From the NCBI GenBank assembly GCA_903927615.1, contig CAIYNU010000004.1, positions 1 to 41,392 on the forward strand: a DNA stretch of 41,392 nt, written 5' to 3'. A program made the translations under genes and the position numbers. Numbering within the stretch: position 1 is the first letter of the stretch; every line of letters starts with the position of its first letter. The notes under the pieces were generated by a model, which had not been told where the DNA came from, did no database searches, and saw only the letters and a program-made list of their open reading frames with translations. Shown piece after piece: positions 1-9,810 of the stretch. This DNA comes from an uncultured Rhodospirillales bacterium (GTDB taxonomy: Bacteria > Pseudomonadota > Alphaproteobacteria > Azospirillales > Azospirillaceae).

Positions 1-140
1 AAATGGTGATGCCGGGCGACAAGATCGCGATGCAGATCGAGCTGATCGCCCCCATCGCCATGGACGAAGGCCTGCGCTTCGCCATCCGCGAAGGCGGTCG
101 GACCGTTGGCGCCGGTGTCGTCGCTCAGATCGTGAAGTAA
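1..140 (+). CDS. tuf: Elongation factor Tu, C-terminal end (partial)
   Basis: This is the last 45 codons of EF-Tu, the GTPase that brings aminoacyl-tRNA to the ribosome. The gene starts outside the window. The visible residues belong to the third (beta-barrel) domain and include the very conserved block [18 protein letters not shown], followed by QIVK and a TAA stop. The first two bases complete the codon before MVMPGDK. It lies directly upstream of rpsJ, the usual str-to-S10 junction in Proteobacteria, so it is probably cotranscribed with the ribosomal genes below. Identity is certain from the conserved tail; nothing can be said about the missing part. Confidence 0.97.
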   Translation, partial: MVMPGDKIAMQIELIAPIAMDEGLRFAIREGGRTVGAGVVAQIVK

Positions 141-233
141 GGGCGGACCTGAATCGGGCCGCCGTCGTCCTCGGGCGCGGTGGCCGGTTCGGTCCGGAAG
201 GGTTTGGTTTCGAGTGAATTGGGTTTAGGACAA

Positions 234-542
234 ATGGACAGCCAAAATATTCGCATTCGCCTGAAGGCGTTCGATCATCGCGTGCTCGATCAATCGACCA
301 GCGAGATCGTCAGCACGGCCAAGCGGACCGGGGCGCGGGTGCGGGGGCCGATCCCGTTGCCGACCCAGTTCGAGAAGTTCACCGTCAATCGTAGCCCGCA
401 CGTCGATAAGAAATCGCGCGAACAGTTTGAGATCCGCACCCATAAGCGGTTACTCGACATTGTCGATCCGACGCCGCAAACTGTTGACGCGCTGATGAAG
501 CTGGACTTGGCGGCGGGCGTCGATGTTGAGATCAAGCTCTGA
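234..542 (+). CDS. rpsJ: 30S ribosomal protein S10
   Basis: S10 (102 aa) sits in the head of the small subunit and, as NusE, also links ribosomes to transcription antitermination complexes. The start chosen is the ATG that gives [13 protein letters not shown], because this matches the family N-terminus; an upstream in-frame GTG would add 18 unrelated residues. AGGA lies just before the ATG, with short spacing. The loop and C-terminal part ([20 protein letters not shown], then [11 protein letters not shown]) are typical. It is the first gene of the S10 cluster, 93 bp after tuf, and rplC follows after 52 bp. Confidence 0.97.
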   Translation: MDSQNIRIRLKAFDHRVLDQSTSEIVSTAKRTGARVRGPIPLPTQFEKFTVNRSPHVDKKSREQFEIRTHKRLLDIVDPTPQTVDALMKLDLAAGVDVEIKL

Positions 543-594
543 CGGTTTATTCGGCGGATAAAGGCCAGGGCAAGCCTTGAGGGGTAAGAAGAAC

Positions 595-1305
595 ATGCGA
601 TCCGGTCTGATCGCGCAGAAGGTCGGCATGACCCGCGTCTTTACGGACGAGGGTGAACATGTACCGGTCACTGTGCTGAAAGTCGATAACTGCCAGGTCG
701 TAGCCCTGCGCACCGAAGAGACCGACGGCTACACGGCGGTTCAACTCGGCGTCGGCACGGCCAAGGTCAAGAATGTCACCAAGCCGATGCGTGGTCATTA
801 CGCCAAGGCAAAGGTTGAACCGAAGCGCAAGCTGGCCGAGTTCCGGGTGAGTCCGGACGCGGTGCTGGAGGTTGGCTCCGAACTCACGGCGGCTCATTTT
901 GTCGCGGGCCAGTTCGTTGACGTCACCGGCACCAGCATCGGCAAAGGGTTCGCCGGCGGCATGAAACGGTGGAACTTCGGCGGCCTGCGGGCGACTCACG
1001 GCGTGTCGGTGTCGCACCGTTCGCTGGGGTCGACCGGTAACCGCCAGGACCCCGGCAAGACCTTCAAGAACAAGAAGATGGCCGGGCACTTGGGGGCCGA
1101 GCGGGTAACGACGCTCAACCTGAAAGTGGTCCAGGTCGACAGCGACCAGGGGTTGATCGTGGTCAAGGGTGCTGTACCCGGGGCCGAAGGCGGTTACGTC
1201 CTGGTTCGTGATGCGGTCAAGCGTCAACCGCCCGCCGGCCTGCCGTTCCCGGCCGGGCTTCGGGCCGTGGTCGATGCGGCCGCCAGCCAGGAGACTGCGC
1301 CATGA
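595..1305 (+). CDS. rplC: 50S ribosomal protein L3
   Basis: L3 (236 aa) is one of the first proteins to bind 23S rRNA and reaches towards the peptidyl-transferase centre. The start is the ATG giving [16 protein letters not shown], the normal N-terminus, preceded by GGGGTAAG; an upstream TTG adds only six residues. The central loop contains [20 protein letters not shown], which includes the glutamine that PrmB methylates in enterobacterial L3. The protein is about 25 residues longer than the E. coli one, with the extra sequence at the C-terminus, as in other alphaproteobacteria. Its TGA overlaps the rplD start (ATGA), so the two are translationally coupled. Confidence 0.97.
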   Translation: MRSGLIAQKVGMTRVFTDEGEHVPVTVLKVDNCQVVALRTEETDGYTAVQLGVGTAKVKNVTKPMRGHYAKAKVEPKRKLAEFRVSPDAVLEVGSELTAAHFVAGQFVDVTGTSIGKGFAGGMKRWNFGGLRATHGVSVSHRSLGSTGNRQDPGKTFKNKKMAGHLGAERVTTLNLKVVQVDSDQGLIVVKGAVPGAEGGYVLVRDAVKRQPPAGLPFPAGLRAVVDAAASQETAP

Positions 1306-1922
1306 AGTTGGCGGTTCGCAATCTGGACAACCAGGAAGTCGGCGAGATCGAACTCGACGACGCCATTTTCGCCTTGCCGCCGCGTCCGGACTTGTTGGCC
1401 CGCGCCGTTAACTGGCAGCTCGCCAAGCGGCGGAGTGGTAACCACAAGACCAAGTGCATCGGCGATATCCGGGGTACGACCAAGAAGCCCTATCGTCAGA
1501 AGGGAACCGGCCGGGCCCGTCAGGGTTCGTTGCGCTCCCCCCAGTTCCGGGGCGGTGCGGTGATCTTCGGTCCGGTGGTGCGCAGTCACGAGCATGACCT
1601 GACCAAGAAGGTTCGTAAGCTGGCGCTGAAGACCGCGTTGGCGTCCAAACAGGCCGAGGGCAAGCTGATCGTGTTGGAGGCCGCGGTGGCGGCAACCCAC
1701 AAGACCAAGGAACTGGCGGCGCGCCTCAAGGGGTTCGGGTTCAAGTCGGCGCTGATTATCGATGGCGCCAACTTGGATGAGAACTTTGCACGGGCGGCCG
1801 GCAATATCCCGCTGGTTGATGTGCTGCCGGAGCAGGGCGCAAACGTCTACGACATCCTGCGCCGCGATACCCTGTTCCTGACGCGCAATGCCGTCGAGCA
1901 GTTGGAGGCCCGACTGAAATGA
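1302..1922 (+). CDS. rplD: 50S ribosomal protein L4
   Basis: L4 (206 aa) is an early 23S-binding protein whose long loop lines the peptide exit tunnel. In E. coli it also represses the S10 operon. The tunnel loop is visible around residues 50-90: [15 protein letters not shown] followed by [13 protein letters not shown]. The start overlaps the end of rplC by four bases and the stop overlaps rplW by four bases. Nothing here shows whether the L4 autoregulation known from Gammaproteobacteria exists in this organism. Confidence 0.97.
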   Translation: MKLAVRNLDNQEVGEIELDDAIFALPPRPDLLARAVNWQLAKRRSGNHKTKCIGDIRGTTKKPYRQKGTGRARQGSLRSPQFRGGAVIFGPVVRSHEHDLTKKVRKLALKTALASKQAEGKLIVLEAAVAATHKTKELAARLKGFGFKSALIIDGANLDENFARAAGNIPLVDVLPEQGANVYDILRRDTLFLTRNAVEQLEARLK

Positions 1923-2242
1923 GCAAGCCGAGCAAGGCCGCAGCGCCGTTGCCGCGGGAGCGGATGTACGACGTGATCCTGGCCCCGGTGATTACGGAAA
2001 AGGCGACCAACATCACCGAGCATAATCAGGTGACGTTTCGGGTGCCGATGGATGCCACCAAGCCGGAGATCAAAGCGGCGGTGGAGGGGTTGTTCCAGGT
2101 CAAGGTGACCGCAGTCAATACGGTGGTGCAGAAGGGCAAGACCAAGCGCTTCCGCGGCATCTTAGGCCGGCGCCCGGACAGCAAGAAAGCCGTGGTGTCC
2201 TTGGCAAAAGGCCACCGCATTGACGTAACGACCGGCGTCTGA
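1919..2242 (+). CDS. rplW: 50S ribosomal protein L23
   Basis: L23 (107 aa) lies at the exit of the peptide tunnel and docks trigger factor and SRP. The typical core is seen as [18 protein letters not shown] near residue 20, then a basic loop ([24 protein letters not shown]). The N-terminal dozen residues, rich in Ala, Lys and Pro, extend beyond the E. coli protein. The ATG overlaps the rplD stop (ATGA), consistent with translational coupling; rplB starts 18 bp downstream. Confidence 0.96.
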   Translation: MSKPSKAAAPLPRERMYDVILAPVITEKATNITEHNQVTFRVPMDATKPEIKAAVEGLFQVKVTAVNTVVQKGKTKRFRGILGRRPDSKKAVVSLAKGHRIDVTTGV

Positions 2243-2260
2243 GGACGGAAGGGCAGAAGG

Positions 2261-3088
2261 ATGGCACTGAAACAGTTCAATCCGGTCACGCCGTCGCTGC
2301 GCCAGCTTGTCCAGGTGGACCGCTCGGAGCTGTGGCACGGCAAGCCGCTGAAGGCGTTGACCCAAGGCCTGACGGGCTCGGGCGGCCGGAACAATACTGG
2401 GCGGGTGACGGCCCGTCGGATGGGTGGCGGCCACAAGCGGGTGTATCGACTCGTCGATTTCAAGCGACGCAAGTATGATATGCCGGCGGTGATCGAGCGC
2501 CTGGAATATGATCCCAATCGGACCGCCTTCATTGCGCTGGTGCGCTATCAGGACGGGACGTTGAGCTACATCCTGGCGCCGCAGCGGCTTAAGGTCGGCG
2601 ACGCCGTGGTTTCGGGCGAGAAAGTCGACGTGAAGCCCGGCAACGCCATGCCGTTGCGCAGCATTCCGGTCGGCACGATCGTCCACAATGTGGAACTCAA
2701 GGCGGGGAAGGGCGGGCAGCTTGCCCGCTCGGCCGGGACCTATGTTCAGCTCGTCGGACGTGACAGCGGCTACGCCCAGCTTAAGCTCAGCTCGGGGGAA
2801 GTTCGGATCGTCCGGGGGGAGTGCATGGCCACCATCGGGGCGGTATCCAACCCTGATCAGGCCAACATTAACTTGGGCAAGGCCGGGCGCAATCGCTGGC
2901 TGGGACGGAGGCCTTCGGTTCGTGGTGTCGCCATGAACCCGATCGACCATCCTCATGGTGGCGGTGAGGGTCGGACCTCGGGCGGCCGGCATCCGGTGAC
3001 GCCGTGGGGCAAGCCGACCAAGGGCAAGAAGACGCGGAACAACAAAAAGACGGATCGGCTGATTGTGCGCCGCCGTCAGCAGAAGTAA
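2261..3088 (+). CDS. rplB: 50S ribosomal protein L2
   Basis: L2 (275 aa) is a large rRNA-binding protein needed for subunit joining and peptidyl transfer. The family hallmark [19 protein letters not shown] is present near residue 226, including the histidine region implicated in activity, and the C-terminus is the usual basic tail ([17 protein letters not shown]). The N-terminal OB-type domain ([20 protein letters not shown]) is intact. It has normal length and its own ribosome binding site, GGACGGAAGGG. Confidence 0.98.
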   Translation: MALKQFNPVTPSLRQLVQVDRSELWHGKPLKALTQGLTGSGGRNNTGRVTARRMGGGHKRVYRLVDFKRRKYDMPAVIERLEYDPNRTAFIALVRYQDGTLSYILAPQRLKVGDAVVSGEKVDVKPGNAMPLRSIPVGTIVHNVELKAGKGGQLARSAGTYVQLVGRDSGYAQLKLSSGEVRIVRGECMATIGAVSNPDQANINLGKAGRNRWLGRRPSVRGVAMNPIDHPHGGGEGRTSGGRHPVTPWGKPTKGKKTRNNKKTDRLIVRRRQQK

Positions 3089-3100
3089 GGAGTAGGCACC

Positions 3101-3379
3101 TTGGCCCGTTCAGTTTGGAAGGGACCGTTCGTCGACGGCTATCTGCTGAAGAAGGCGGACAAGGCGCGGGGCAGTGGGCGCAATGAGATCGTCAAGATCT
3201 GGTCGCGTCGGTCTACTATCCTGCCCCAGTTCGTCGGCCTGACCTTCGGTGTCTACAACGGCCATAAGTTCCTGCCCGTGCTGGTCACGGAGAACATGAT
3301 CGGTCACAAGTTCGGCGAATTCTCGCCGACCCGGACCTACTACGGCCACGCGGCCGACAAGAAGGCCAAGAGGAAGTAG
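3101..3379 (+). CDS. rpsS: 30S ribosomal protein S19 (TTG start)
   Basis: S19 (92 aa) is in the head of the 30S subunit and contacts the A-site finger of the large subunit. The sequence reads (M)[20 protein letters not shown], the exact expected N-terminus, so the start codon must be TTG. AAGGAG lies about 9 bp upstream. The rest ([23 protein letters not shown], then [13 protein letters not shown]) is typical. A TTG start in a highly expressed ribosomal gene is uncommon and may tune translation relative to rplB, which ends 12 bp before it. Confidence 0.97.
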   Translation: MARSVWKGPFVDGYLLKKADKARGSGRNEIVKIWSRRSTILPQFVGLTFGVYNGHKFLPVLVTENMIGHKFGEFSPTRTYYGHAADKKAKRK

Positions 3380-3381
3380 CC

Positions 3382-3786
3382 ATGGGCCAGTCCGCCAATT
3401 CCCCGCGCGTCGCCGAAAATGAGGCGTGGGCACGCGCCTCGCAAATTCGAAGCAGTGCTCGCAAGCTGAACCTTGTGGCCCAGTTGATCCGCGGCAAGGA
3501 TGCCAGCCGCGCGCTCGCGGACTTGGCCTTTTCACGTCGGCGCATTGCGCTTGACGTGCGTAAGGTGTTGCAGGCGGCGATTGCCAATGCCGAAAACAAC
3601 CACCAGCTCGACGTGGATCGGCTGTACGTGGCCGAAGCCACCGTCGGCCGGGCCATGGTGATGAAGCGGTTTCACGCCCGCGCCCGCGGCAGAGGCGCCC
3701 GGATCGAGAAGCCGTTCAGCAACCTGACCGTGATCGTGCGCGAACGCCAAGAGCCGGTGGCCGCGGCCTCCGGCGAGGACAAGTAA
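3382..3786 (+). CDS. rplV: 50S ribosomal protein L22
   Basis: L22 (134 aa) has a globular domain on the subunit surface and a long beta-hairpin in the exit tunnel next to L4. The conserved segments are [43 protein letters not shown] and [25 protein letters not shown]. The last is the tunnel hairpin where macrolide-resistance changes map in other bacteria; it looks wild type. There is a short extra N-terminus ([15 protein letters not shown]), common in alphaproteobacteria, and a short acidic tail. The start lies two bases after the rpsS stop. Confidence 0.97.
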   Translation: MGQSANSPRVAENEAWARASQIRSSARKLNLVAQLIRGKDASRALADLAFSRRRIALDVRKVLQAAIANAENNHQLDVDRLYVAEATVGRAMVMKRFHARARGRGARIEKPFSNLTVIVRERQEPVAAASGEDK

Positions 3787-3787
3787 C

Positions 3788-4555
3788 ATGGGTCAAAAAA
3801 TCAATCCGATCGGGCTGCGCGTCGGCATCAACCGGACCTGGGACAGCCGTTGGTTTGCAGGTCGCGATTACGCCAAGTTGTTGCATCAGGATCTGAAGCT
3901 GCGCAACCATCTGTTGGGGACGTTGCAGCAGGCCGGTTGCGCCAAGGTCATTATCGAGCGGCCGGCCAAGCGGGCCCGGATTACCATCCATGCGGCGCGG
4001 CCGGGGGTGGTGATCGGCAAGAAGGGCGCCGACATCGAGAAGTTGCGCGGCGAACTGGGCAAAATGACCGGAAGTGAAGTCAGCCTCAACATCGTCGAGA
4101 TTCGCAAACCGGAAATCGATGCGCGGTTGATCGCCGAAAACATTTCCAGTCAGTTGGAACGTCGGGTCGCCTTTCGTCGGGCGATGAAGCGGGCGGTGCA
4201 GTCGGCGATGCGGCTGGGGGCGCAAGGCATCCGGATCAACTGCTCTGGTCGCCTTGGCGGCGCCGAAATCGCGCGGATGGAATGGTACCGGGAGGGTCGG
4301 GTGCCGTTGCACACGTTGCGCGCCGACATTGACTATGGTGTGGCGACTGCCAAGACCACCTATGGCACCTGCGGTGTCAAGGTTTGGGTGTTCAAGGGCG
4401 AAATTCTGGCACACGATCCGATGGCCCAGGATAAGCGGGCCGGCGAAGCGCAGGCCGGCGCCGCGCGGCCCGAAGGCCGCGAGCGGGATCGGGACCGCGG
4501 TCATGACCGTGAGCGCGGCCACGACCGCGAGCGCGGTCACGATCGTGACCGTTAA
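3788..4555 (+). CDS. rpsC: 30S ribosomal protein S3 with a repetitive charged tail
   Basis: S3 (255 aa) lies at the mRNA entry of the 30S subunit and helps unwind mRNA. The KH domain carries the GxxG loop ([14 protein letters not shown], near residue 78), and the C-terminal domain has [32 protein letters not shown]. From about residue 215 the protein continues past the normal end with an Ala/Gly stretch and then a low-complexity Arg/Asp/Glu/His tail made of three copies of the hexapeptide RGHDR(E/D). The tail makes the protein about 20 residues longer than E. coli S3. The start is one base after the rplV stop. The core identity is certain; the tail function is unknown. Confidence 0.98.
   Translation: MGQKINPIGLRVGINRTWDSRWFAGRDYAKLLHQDLKLRNHLLGTLQQAGCAKVIIERPAKRARITIHAARPGVVIGKKGADIEKLRGELGKMTGSEVSLNIVEIRKPEIDARLIAENISSQLERRVAFRRAMKRAVQSAMRLGAQGIRINCSGRLGGAEIARMEWYREGRVPLHTLRADIDYGVATAKTTYGTCGVKVWVFKGEILAHDPMAQDKRAGEAQAGAARPEGRERDRDRGHDRERGHDRERGHDRDR
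4496..4549 (+). repeat. Three tandem 18-bp repeats inside the 3' end of rpsC
   Basis: Three in-frame units at 4496-4513, 4514-4531 and 4532-4549 each encode Arg-Gly-His-Asp-Arg-Glu/Asp. Units differ only at synonymous third positions, apart from the last Glu-to-Asp change. That pattern suggests the peptide, rather than the DNA, is being conserved. The stop codon follows one codon later. Confidence 0.9.
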
Positions 4556-4570
4556 GGGAGGGCGGGGAAC

Positions 4571-4996
4571 ATGCTGAGTCCCAAGCGAACGAAATTTCGC
4601 AAAGCGCACAAGGGGCGCATCCATGGCGCCGCCAAGGGGGGCACCCAGCTCAACTTCGGCTCTTTCGGGTTGAAGGCGCTGGAGCCGGCGCGGATCACCT
4701 CGCGGCAGATCGAGGCGGCACGGCGGGCGCTGACGCGGCACATCAAGCGGCAGGGCCGGGTGTGGATTCGCATCTTCCCCGACGTGCCGGTGTCGAGCAA
4801 GCCCGCCGAAGTCCGCATGGGTTCGGGCAAGGGCACACCGGAATTCTGGGCGGCCCGTGTTCATCCCGGGCGCATTATGTTCGAATTGGACGGTGTGCCG
4901 GGCGACATCGCGACACGGGCGTTCGAGTTGGCGGCGGCCAAGCTGCCGATCAAAACCAAGATCGTGACCCGGTTGGGTGAGGAGCCGAGCGCATGA
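4571..4996 (+). CDS. rplP: 50S ribosomal protein L16
   Basis: L16 (141 aa) sits near the A site and the elbow of A-site tRNA. The N-terminus [19 protein letters not shown] and the conserved block [31 protein letters not shown] are those of the family. The motif [14 protein letters not shown] contains the arginine region that is hydroxylated by YcfD in some bacteria. Length is normal. The last four bases overlap the rpmC start (ATGA). Confidence 0.97.
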   Translation: MLSPKRTKFRKAHKGRIHGAAKGGTQLNFGSFGLKALEPARITSRQIEAARRALTRHIKRQGRVWIRIFPDVPVSSKPAEVRMGSGKGTPEFWAARVHPGRIMFELDGVPGDIATRAFELAAAKLPIKTKIVTRLGEEPSA

Positions 4997-5199
4997 AGGC
5001 AGAAGACTTGCGGGGCCGCACGGAAGACGAGCTGAAGGATCAGCTCCTGGCCCTTAAGAAGGAACAGTTTAACCTGCGCTTCCAAAGGGCGTCCGGACAA
5101 CTGGAAAACACCGCTCGCGTGGGAACAGTTCGGCGCGACATCGCGCGCATCAAGACCATTCTGGGCCAGCGGCAGGCCGCCGCCGGCGCGCAGAGCTAG
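4993..5199 (+). CDS. rpmC: 50S ribosomal protein L29
   Basis: L29 (68 aa) is a small two-helix protein at the exit-tunnel rim next to L23. The sequence [26 protein letters not shown], then [25 protein letters not shown], matches the family along its whole length. It is coupled to rplP by an ATGA overlap. The Ala-rich C-terminal tail is slightly longer than in E. coli. Confidence 0.96.
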   Translation: MKAEDLRGRTEDELKDQLLALKKEQFNLRFQRASGQLENTARVGTVRRDIARIKTILGQRQAAAGAQS

Positions 5200-5218
5200 G
5201 AAAAGCAGGAGAAACGGT

Positions 5219-5497
5219 ATGCCCCGGCGCGTATTGCAGGGCACGGTGGTCAGCGACAAAGGCGACAAGACGATAATCGTTTTGGTCGAGCGCCGCGTCA
5301 TGCACCCCGTCTATAAAAAGTTCATTCGGCAGTCGAAGCGCTATGCCGCCCATGATGAGGCAAACCGGTTCAAGACCGGCGACGCTGTCACCATCGAGGA
5401 AAGCCGGCCGATTTCCAAACGGAAGCGGTGGGTGGTGGTCGTCGATGGAACGGTCGGCCAGGGGCCTGAAGCGAGCAACGACGCAGCGGCGGCGTGA
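5219..5497 (+). CDS. rpsQ: 30S ribosomal protein S17
   Basis: S17 (92 aa) is an OB-fold protein and an early binder of the 16S rRNA 5' domain. Diagnostic segments are [31 protein letters not shown] and the later [14 protein letters not shown]. The C-terminal 15 residues ([14 protein letters not shown]) form an Ala-rich tail not seen in E. coli. The start ATG has GGAGAAACGGT upstream. It lies 19 bp after rpmC. Confidence 0.97.
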   Translation: MPRRVLQGTVVSDKGDKTIIVLVERRVMHPVYKKFIRQSKRYAAHDEANRFKTGDAVTIEESRPISKRKRWVVVVDGTVGQGPEASNDAAAA

Positions 5498-5511
5498 AAG
5501 GGTAGATACTC

Positions 5512-5880
5512 ATGATACAGATGCAAACCAACCTGGAGGTTGCCGACAATAGCGGCGCGCGCCGGGTGCAGTGCATCAAGGTCATCGGCGGATCGAAGCG
5601 CAAAGTCGCGTCGATCGGCGATGTCATTGTGGTCTCGGTCAAGGAAGCCATTCCGCGGGGACGGGTCAAGAAGGGCGACGTCCATCGGGCGGTGATCGTG
5701 CGCACCGCCATGGCGATCCGGCGTGCGGATGGCAGCGCGATCCGCTTCGACCGCAACGCGGCCGTGCTGATCAACAAGCAGGGCGAACCGATCGGCACCC
5801 GCATCTTCGGGCCGGTCACCCGCGAGCTGCGCGGTAAGAAGTTTATGAAGATCATTTCTTTGGCGCCGGAGGTGCTGTGA
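5512..5880 (+). CDS. rplN: 50S ribosomal protein L14
   Basis: L14 (122 aa) forms an intersubunit bridge and is the docking site for the silencing factor RsfS. The signature [24 protein letters not shown] is complete and the C-terminal part ([23 protein letters not shown]) is standard. The length is exactly that of the family. The TGA stop overlaps the rplX ATG by one base (TGATG). Confidence 0.98.
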   Translation: MIQMQTNLEVADNSGARRVQCIKVIGGSKRKVASIGDVIVVSVKEAIPRGRVKKGDVHRAVIVRTAMAIRRADGSAIRFDRNAAVLINKQGEPIGTRIFGPVTRELRGKKFMKIISLAPEVL

Positions 5881-6203
5881 TGGCCGGCAAGCTCAGGATC
5901 AAGACCAAGGACAAGGTGGTGGTGATCACCGGCCGGGATAAGGGTAAGACCGGCGAGGTGCTCAAGGTTCTGGTCAAAGAGAACCGGGTCGTGGTGCGCG
6001 GCGTGAATCTCGTGACCAAACACGAGCGGCAAAGCACGCGGTCCCAGGGCGGCATTAAGGAGATCGAGGCGCCGATCGCGGTCTCCAATGTGGCTCATGT
6101 GGATCCGCGCTCCGGCAAGCCGACGCGGGTCGGGTATAAGTTTCTTGACGACGGACGCAAGGTGCGATTTGCCAAGCGGTCCGGCGAAGTCATCGACCTT
6201 TAG
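5880..6203 (+). CDS. rplX: 50S ribosomal protein L24
   Basis: L24 (107 aa) starts assembly of the large subunit and lies near the tunnel exit. It has the KOW motif ([21 protein letters not shown], about residues 10-30) and the usual ESVNLVTKH-like region as [13 protein letters not shown]. The start chosen is the ATG at 5880, giving [11 protein letters not shown]; a GTG immediately before it is also in frame, but the TGATG junction with rplN favours the ATG. Length is normal. Confidence 0.97.
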   Translation: MAGKLRIKTKDKVVVITGRDKGKTGEVLKVLVKENRVVVRGVNLVTKHERQSTRSQGGIKEIEAPIAVSNVAHVDPRSGKPTRVGYKFLDDGRKVRFAKRSGEVIDL

Positions 6204-6217
6204 GAAGGGCCGTAGCC

Positions 6218-6757
6218 ATGACGAGATTGAAACAACGCTACGAAAGCGTGATCCGGCCGGCCCTCAAGGAAGAGTTCGCCTACCAGAACGATATGCAGGT
6301 GCCGCGGATCGAAAAGATCGTGATCAACATGGGCGTCGGCGAGGCGACCGGGGACAGCAAGCGGATCACCCAGGCGGTGAACGAGCTGACCGCGATTGCC
6401 GGCCAAAAGCCGGTGGTGACCAAGTCCAAGAAGTCGATTGCCCAGTTCAAGCTCCGCGAGGGCATGGCCATCGGCTGCAAGGTGACCTTGCGCCGCGAGC
6501 GGATGTACGAATTTCTGGACCGGCTTGTGACCATTGCGTTGCCGCGCGTCCGTGACTTCCGCGGTGTGCCGGGGAACAGTTTCGACGGGCGGGGCAATTA
6601 TGCCCTGGGCGTCAAGGAACAGATCATCTTCCCGGAAATCGATTACGATAAGATCGAGCACATCCGCGGCATGGACATTATTATCGTCACCACGGCGAAG
6701 ACCGACAAGGAAGCCAAGGCGCTTCTGCGCGGTTTCGACATGCCGTTCATCAATTGA
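6218..6757 (+). CDS. rplE: 50S ribosomal protein L5
   Basis: L5 (179 aa) binds 5S rRNA and contacts P-site tRNA in the central protuberance. The family blocks are present: [15 protein letters not shown] (about 30-44), [25 protein letters not shown] (about 65-89), and a [16 protein letters not shown]-type segment followed by [14 protein letters not shown]. Length matches E. coli L5. The start ATG follows GGAAGGGCC with good spacing. Confidence 0.98.
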   Translation: MTRLKQRYESVIRPALKEEFAYQNDMQVPRIEKIVINMGVGEATGDSKRITQAVNELTAIAGQKPVVTKSKKSIAQFKLREGMAIGCKVTLRRERMYEFLDRLVTIALPRVRDFRGVPGNSFDGRGNYALGVKEQIIFPEIDYDKIEHIRGMDIIIVTTAKTDKEAKALLRGFDMPFIN

Positions 6758-6779
6758 GCAGCGACGGAGATCGGAAATC

Positions 6780-7085
6780 ATGGCCAAAGTCAGTGCCATC
6801 CAGAAGAACAAGCGTCGCGAGCGGCTGGTGAAGCAGTATGCCGAAAAGCGCGCCCGGCTCAAGGCGAAGGCCAAGGACCCGTCGGTGCCGCCAGAGGAAC
6901 AGTTCGCAGCCCGGCTCAAGCTGGCCGAGATGCCGCGCAACTCCAGTCGGACCCGCGTCCGCAATCGGTGCGAGATCACCGGCCGGCCGCGTGCGTTCTA
7001 TCGCAAGTTCAAGCTGTCGCGCATCGCGCTTCGGGATATGGCCTCAACCGGCCAGATTCCGGGCATGGTCAAGTCGAGCTGGTAA
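6780..7085 (+). CDS. rpsN: 30S ribosomal protein S14
   Basis: S14 (101 aa) is in the 30S head. This is the long form without the zinc-binding cysteines: the C-terminal part reads [21 protein letters not shown], with one cysteine instead of the four of the short zinc form. The start is the ATG giving [21 protein letters not shown], the family N-terminus, with GGAGATCGGA upstream. It lies 22 bp after rplE and 15 bp before rpsH. Confidence 0.97.
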   Translation: MAKVSAIQKNKRRERLVKQYAEKRARLKAKAKDPSVPPEEQFAARLKLAEMPRNSSRTRVRNRCEITGRPRAFYRKFKLSRIALRDMASTGQIPGMVKSSW

Positions 7086-7100
7086 GAGGGGACAAAGAAG

Positions 7101-7499
7101 ATGGCGTTGAGCGATCCCCTGGGCGATATGCTGACCCGCATCCGCAATGGGCAACGTGCGCGCATGGCTGCGGTGGACAGTCCGGCCTCGAAGCTGCGGG
7201 CGAATGTGCTGGAAGTGCTGAAGCGCGAAGGCTACATCCGCGGCTATAGCCGTCGCGAGGTCAAGCCGGGCGTGGCGGCCTTGCGCATCGAGCTGAAATA
7301 TCACGAAGGCGAACCGGTGATTAAACACGTTTCTCGGGTTTCGAAGCCGGGACGGCGCGTGTATTCCAAGATCGCCGATCTCCAGCGAGTGTTTAACGGG
7401 TTGGGTATTTCCATCCTGTCGACGCCGCGGGGAGTCATGTCGGACAACGAAGCCCGCGCCGCCAATGTTGGTGGCGAGGTGCTGTGCCGCCTGTTCTAA
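7101..7499 (+). CDS. rpsH: 30S ribosomal protein S8
   Basis: S8 (132 aa) binds the central domain of 16S rRNA. In E. coli it is also the repressor of the spc operon. The N-terminus [17 protein letters not shown] and the C-terminal [23 protein letters not shown] motif are diagnostic. Its length is normal. No S8 target like the one known from E. coli at rplE could be recognised here by eye. Confidence 0.97.
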   Translation: MALSDPLGDMLTRIRNGQRARMAAVDSPASKLRANVLEVLKREGYIRGYSRREVKPGVAALRIELKYHEGEPVIKHVSRVSKPGRRVYSKIADLQRVFNGLGISILSTPRGVMSDNEARAANVGGEVLCRLF

Positions 7500-7512
7500 A
7501 GGAGCCGGTTCC

Positions 7513-8046
7513 ATGTCGCGCATTGGCAAGCATCCCGTGCCGATTCCGGCGGGCGTTGACGTGACGGTCAACGGTCAGCAGGTTTCGGCCAAGGGCAAAC
7601 TCGGCGAGCTGAGTGTCGTTTTGATTGACGATATTCTGGCGAAGCTGGAAGGTGGGAAGGTGGTGGTGTCCCCACGGTCGGACACGCGCCGGGCCCGGAT
7701 CATGTGGGGAACCTCGCGCACCCTGGTCAACAATCTGGTGGTTGGGGTCAGTAAGGGCTATACGGTCAATCTGGAGATCAACGGCGTCGGCTACCGGGCC
7801 GCGATTCAGGGCTCTGAGCTGGTGCTACAGCTCGGGTATAGCCACGATGTCCGGTACCCGATTCCCGACGGCATCACCATCAAGACCGAGAAGCCGACCT
7901 TGGTCTCAATCTCCGGCCGGGATCGCCGTCAGGTTGGACAGGTGGCGGCCGAGATTCGCAGCTTCCGCAAGCCCGAGCCCTACAAGGGCAAGGGTATCAA
8001 GTACGATACGGAAGTGCTGCTGCGTAAGGAAGGCAAGAAGAAGTAA
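7513..8046 (+). CDS. rplF: 50S ribosomal protein L6
   Basis: L6 (177 aa) lies near the GTPase-associated centre and has two similar domains. [17 protein letters not shown] is the exact family start and sets the ATG at 7513. Further motifs are [19 protein letters not shown] and the conserved C-terminal part ([18 protein letters not shown]). The gene starts 13 bp after rpsH with GGAGCC upstream. Confidence 0.97.
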   Translation: MSRIGKHPVPIPAGVDVTVNGQQVSAKGKLGELSVVLIDDILAKLEGGKVVVSPRSDTRRARIMWGTSRTLVNNLVVGVSKGYTVNLEINGVGYRAAIQGSELVLQLGYSHDVRYPIPDGITIKTEKPTLVSISGRDRRQVGQVAAEIRSFRKPEPYKGKGIKYDTEVLLRKEGKKK

Positions 8047-8060
8047 GCGGGGCGCAGGTC

Positions 8061-8423
8061 ATGGATAAAGCCAAAAAGTTGAACTTGCGCCGCAAGCTCC
8101 GGGTGCGGACCCGGATCGCTCGAGTATCGGGCGGCCGTCTGCGGCTGTCGGTGCATCGGTCGAGCAAGCATATTTACGCCCAGGTCATCGACGACGTCGC
8201 CGGGCGTACGCTCGCGGCGGCGTCGTCCCTGGACAAGGGGCTGCGGGTCGAGCTGAAGACCGGGGCCGACATTGAAGCCGCCAAGCGGGTCGGCACGTTG
8301 ATCGCCGAGCGGGCGGTTGCCGCCGGCGTGACCGAGGTCGTGTTCGACCGGGGCGGCTATTTGTTCCACGGCCGGGTCAAGGCGCTGGCCGACGCCGCGC
8401 GTGAAGCCGGCCTGGTGTTCTAA
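8061..8423 (+). CDS. rplR: 50S ribosomal protein L18
   Basis: L18 (120 aa) binds 5S rRNA with L5. The basic N-terminus ([20 protein letters not shown]) is followed by [20 protein letters not shown] and a C-terminal [24 protein letters not shown], all typical. Its length is standard. Confidence 0.97.
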   Translation: MDKAKKLNLRRKLRVRTRIARVSGGRLRLSVHRSSKHIYAQVIDDVAGRTLAAASSLDKGLRVELKTGADIEAAKRVGTLIAERAVAAGVTEVVFDRGGYLFHGRVKALADAAREAGLVF

Positions 8424-8452
8424 GATGACGGCGTCGCAAGGGGAGCCTGATT

Positions 8453-9043
8453 ATGGCGCGTGAAAAGGGCGAACGGGGCGACCGGGATCGGCAGCCGCGG
8501 GAGCGGGATCGTGAAGAGAGCGAGCTGATCGAAAAGCTGGTCAGCATCAACCGGGTGGCCAAGGTGGTCAAGGGCGGCCGGCGGTTCGGCTTTGCCGCCC
8601 TGGTGGTGGTGGGGGACGGTAAGGGTCGGGTCGGTGTCGGTTCGGGCAAAGCCCGCGAGGTGCCGGAAGCGATTCGGAAAGCCACCGATCAGGCCAAACG
8701 GACCATGATCCGCGTCCCGCTACGGGAGGCGCGGACGCTCCATCATGATGTTCAGGGTCATTACGGTGCCGGGCGGGTCGTGTTGCGGGCCGCTCCCGGC
8801 GGTACCGGCATCATCGCCGGTGGTCCCATGCGCGCGATCTTTGAGGCGTTGGGGGTGCAGGATGTGGTGACCAAGTCGATTGGCACCTCCAATCCGCACA
8901 ACATGATCAAGGCGACGTTTGACGCCCTGGTCCAGGTGGTCAGCCCACGGGTCGTGGCTGCGCGCCGTGGCCGTCGTGTTTCCGACATCCTGGGTCGCCG
9001 GGAGACCAACACCGAACCGAAGGAGGCGGCAGCCAATGCTTGA
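8453..9043 (+). CDS. rpsE: 30S ribosomal protein S5
   Basis: S5 (196 aa) lies with S3 and S4 around the mRNA entry channel and affects decoding accuracy. After an N-terminal extension of about 20 residues rich in Arg, Asp and Glu ([19 protein letters not shown]), the double-stranded-RNA-binding domain begins at [20 protein letters not shown]. The second domain contains [18 protein letters not shown]. Such N-terminal extensions occur in other alphaproteobacterial S5 proteins. The 3' end overlaps rpmD by eight bases. Confidence 0.97.
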   Translation: MAREKGERGDRDRQPRERDREESELIEKLVSINRVAKVVKGGRRFGFAALVVVGDGKGRVGVGSGKAREVPEAIRKATDQAKRTMIRVPLREARTLHHDVQGHYGAGRVVLRAAPGGTGIIAGGPMRAIFEALGVQDVVTKSIGTSNPHNMIKATFDALVQVVSPRVVAARRGRRVSDILGRRETNTEPKEAAANA

Positions 9044-9242
9044 GGGTAACGACAAGCCGGGGCCGACGCTCATCGTCACCCAGGTCGGCAGTCCGATTGG
9101 TCGCAGGCACGATCAGCGGGAGACGCTGGTTGGGCTCGGCCTGAACAAAATGCACCGGACTCGCGAATTACCGGATACGCCGGCGGTACGTGGTATGGTA
9201 GCAAAGGTCCGGCATTTGGTCCGGGTCGAACAGACCGATTAG
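9036..9242 (+). CDS. rpmD: 50S ribosomal protein L30
   Basis: L30 (68 aa) is a small globular protein of the large subunit. The family core is [30 protein letters not shown], then [16 protein letters not shown]. The start chosen is the ATG at 9036, inside the end of rpsE, because it is the last start before the conserved core; it gives a leader of about 11 residues ([11 protein letters not shown]). AGGAGG lies upstream inside rpsE (9021-9026). Confidence 0.95.
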   Translation: MLEGNDKPGPTLIVTQVGSPIGRRHDQRETLVGLGLNKMHRTRELPDTPAVRGMVAKVRHLVRVEQTD

Positions 9243-9264
9243 GCGCCGGCGGGGGCTCTGCACG

Positions 9265-9720
9265 ATGAAACTGAATCAAATTCGCGACAATGACGGCGCT
9301 CGCCAGGCACGGACCCGAGTGGGCCGCGGCATTGGCTGCACCAAGGGCAAGACGTGCGGTCGGGGTGTTAAGGGTCAAACCTCCCGAACCGGCGTTGCGA
9401 TCAAGGGCTTCGAAGGCGGTCAGATGCCGTTGCATCGACGTTTGCCCAAGCGGGGGTTTACCTCGTTGGCTGATCGGGACTTCGCGGAGATCAACACCGG
9501 GCGGCTGCAACAAGCGGTGGACGCGGGCCGGATCGATGCCGGTCAGCCCGTCACCATCCAAGTGCTTCAGGCCGCCGGCCTGATACGCGCGGATCAGGTG
9601 ACGGTGCGGTTGCTCGGCAAGGGGACGCTGAGTGCCCGGTTGTCGATCACGGTCTCCGGTGCGTCGAAGGGGGCAATCGCCCAGGTCGAACAAGCCGGCG
9701 GCAGCGTCACGGTTTCCTAA
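9265..9720 (+). CDS. rplO: 50S ribosomal protein L15
   Basis: L15 (151 aa) is a late-assembly protein of the large subunit. The glycine-rich N-terminal extension ([24 protein letters not shown]) and [17 protein letters not shown] are diagnostic; the fold at the C-terminus ([12 protein letters not shown] and later [17 protein letters not shown]) is present. It precedes secY by 90 bp, the conserved spc-cluster arrangement. Confidence 0.97.
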   Translation: MKLNQIRDNDGARQARTRVGRGIGCTKGKTCGRGVKGQTSRTGVAIKGFEGGQMPLHRRLPKRGFTSLADRDFAEINTGRLQQAVDAGRIDAGQPVTIQVLQAAGLIRADQVTVRLLGKGTLSARLSITVSGASKGAIAQVEQAGGSVTVS

Positions 9721-9810
9721 CCGCGCCTGGGGGCACCGGCTTCTGCACCTGTGCAGTGAGGCGGCGCATTCCCGTCGTGAAACGCACTGTCGAAGACGAG
9801 GGACTGGGAC

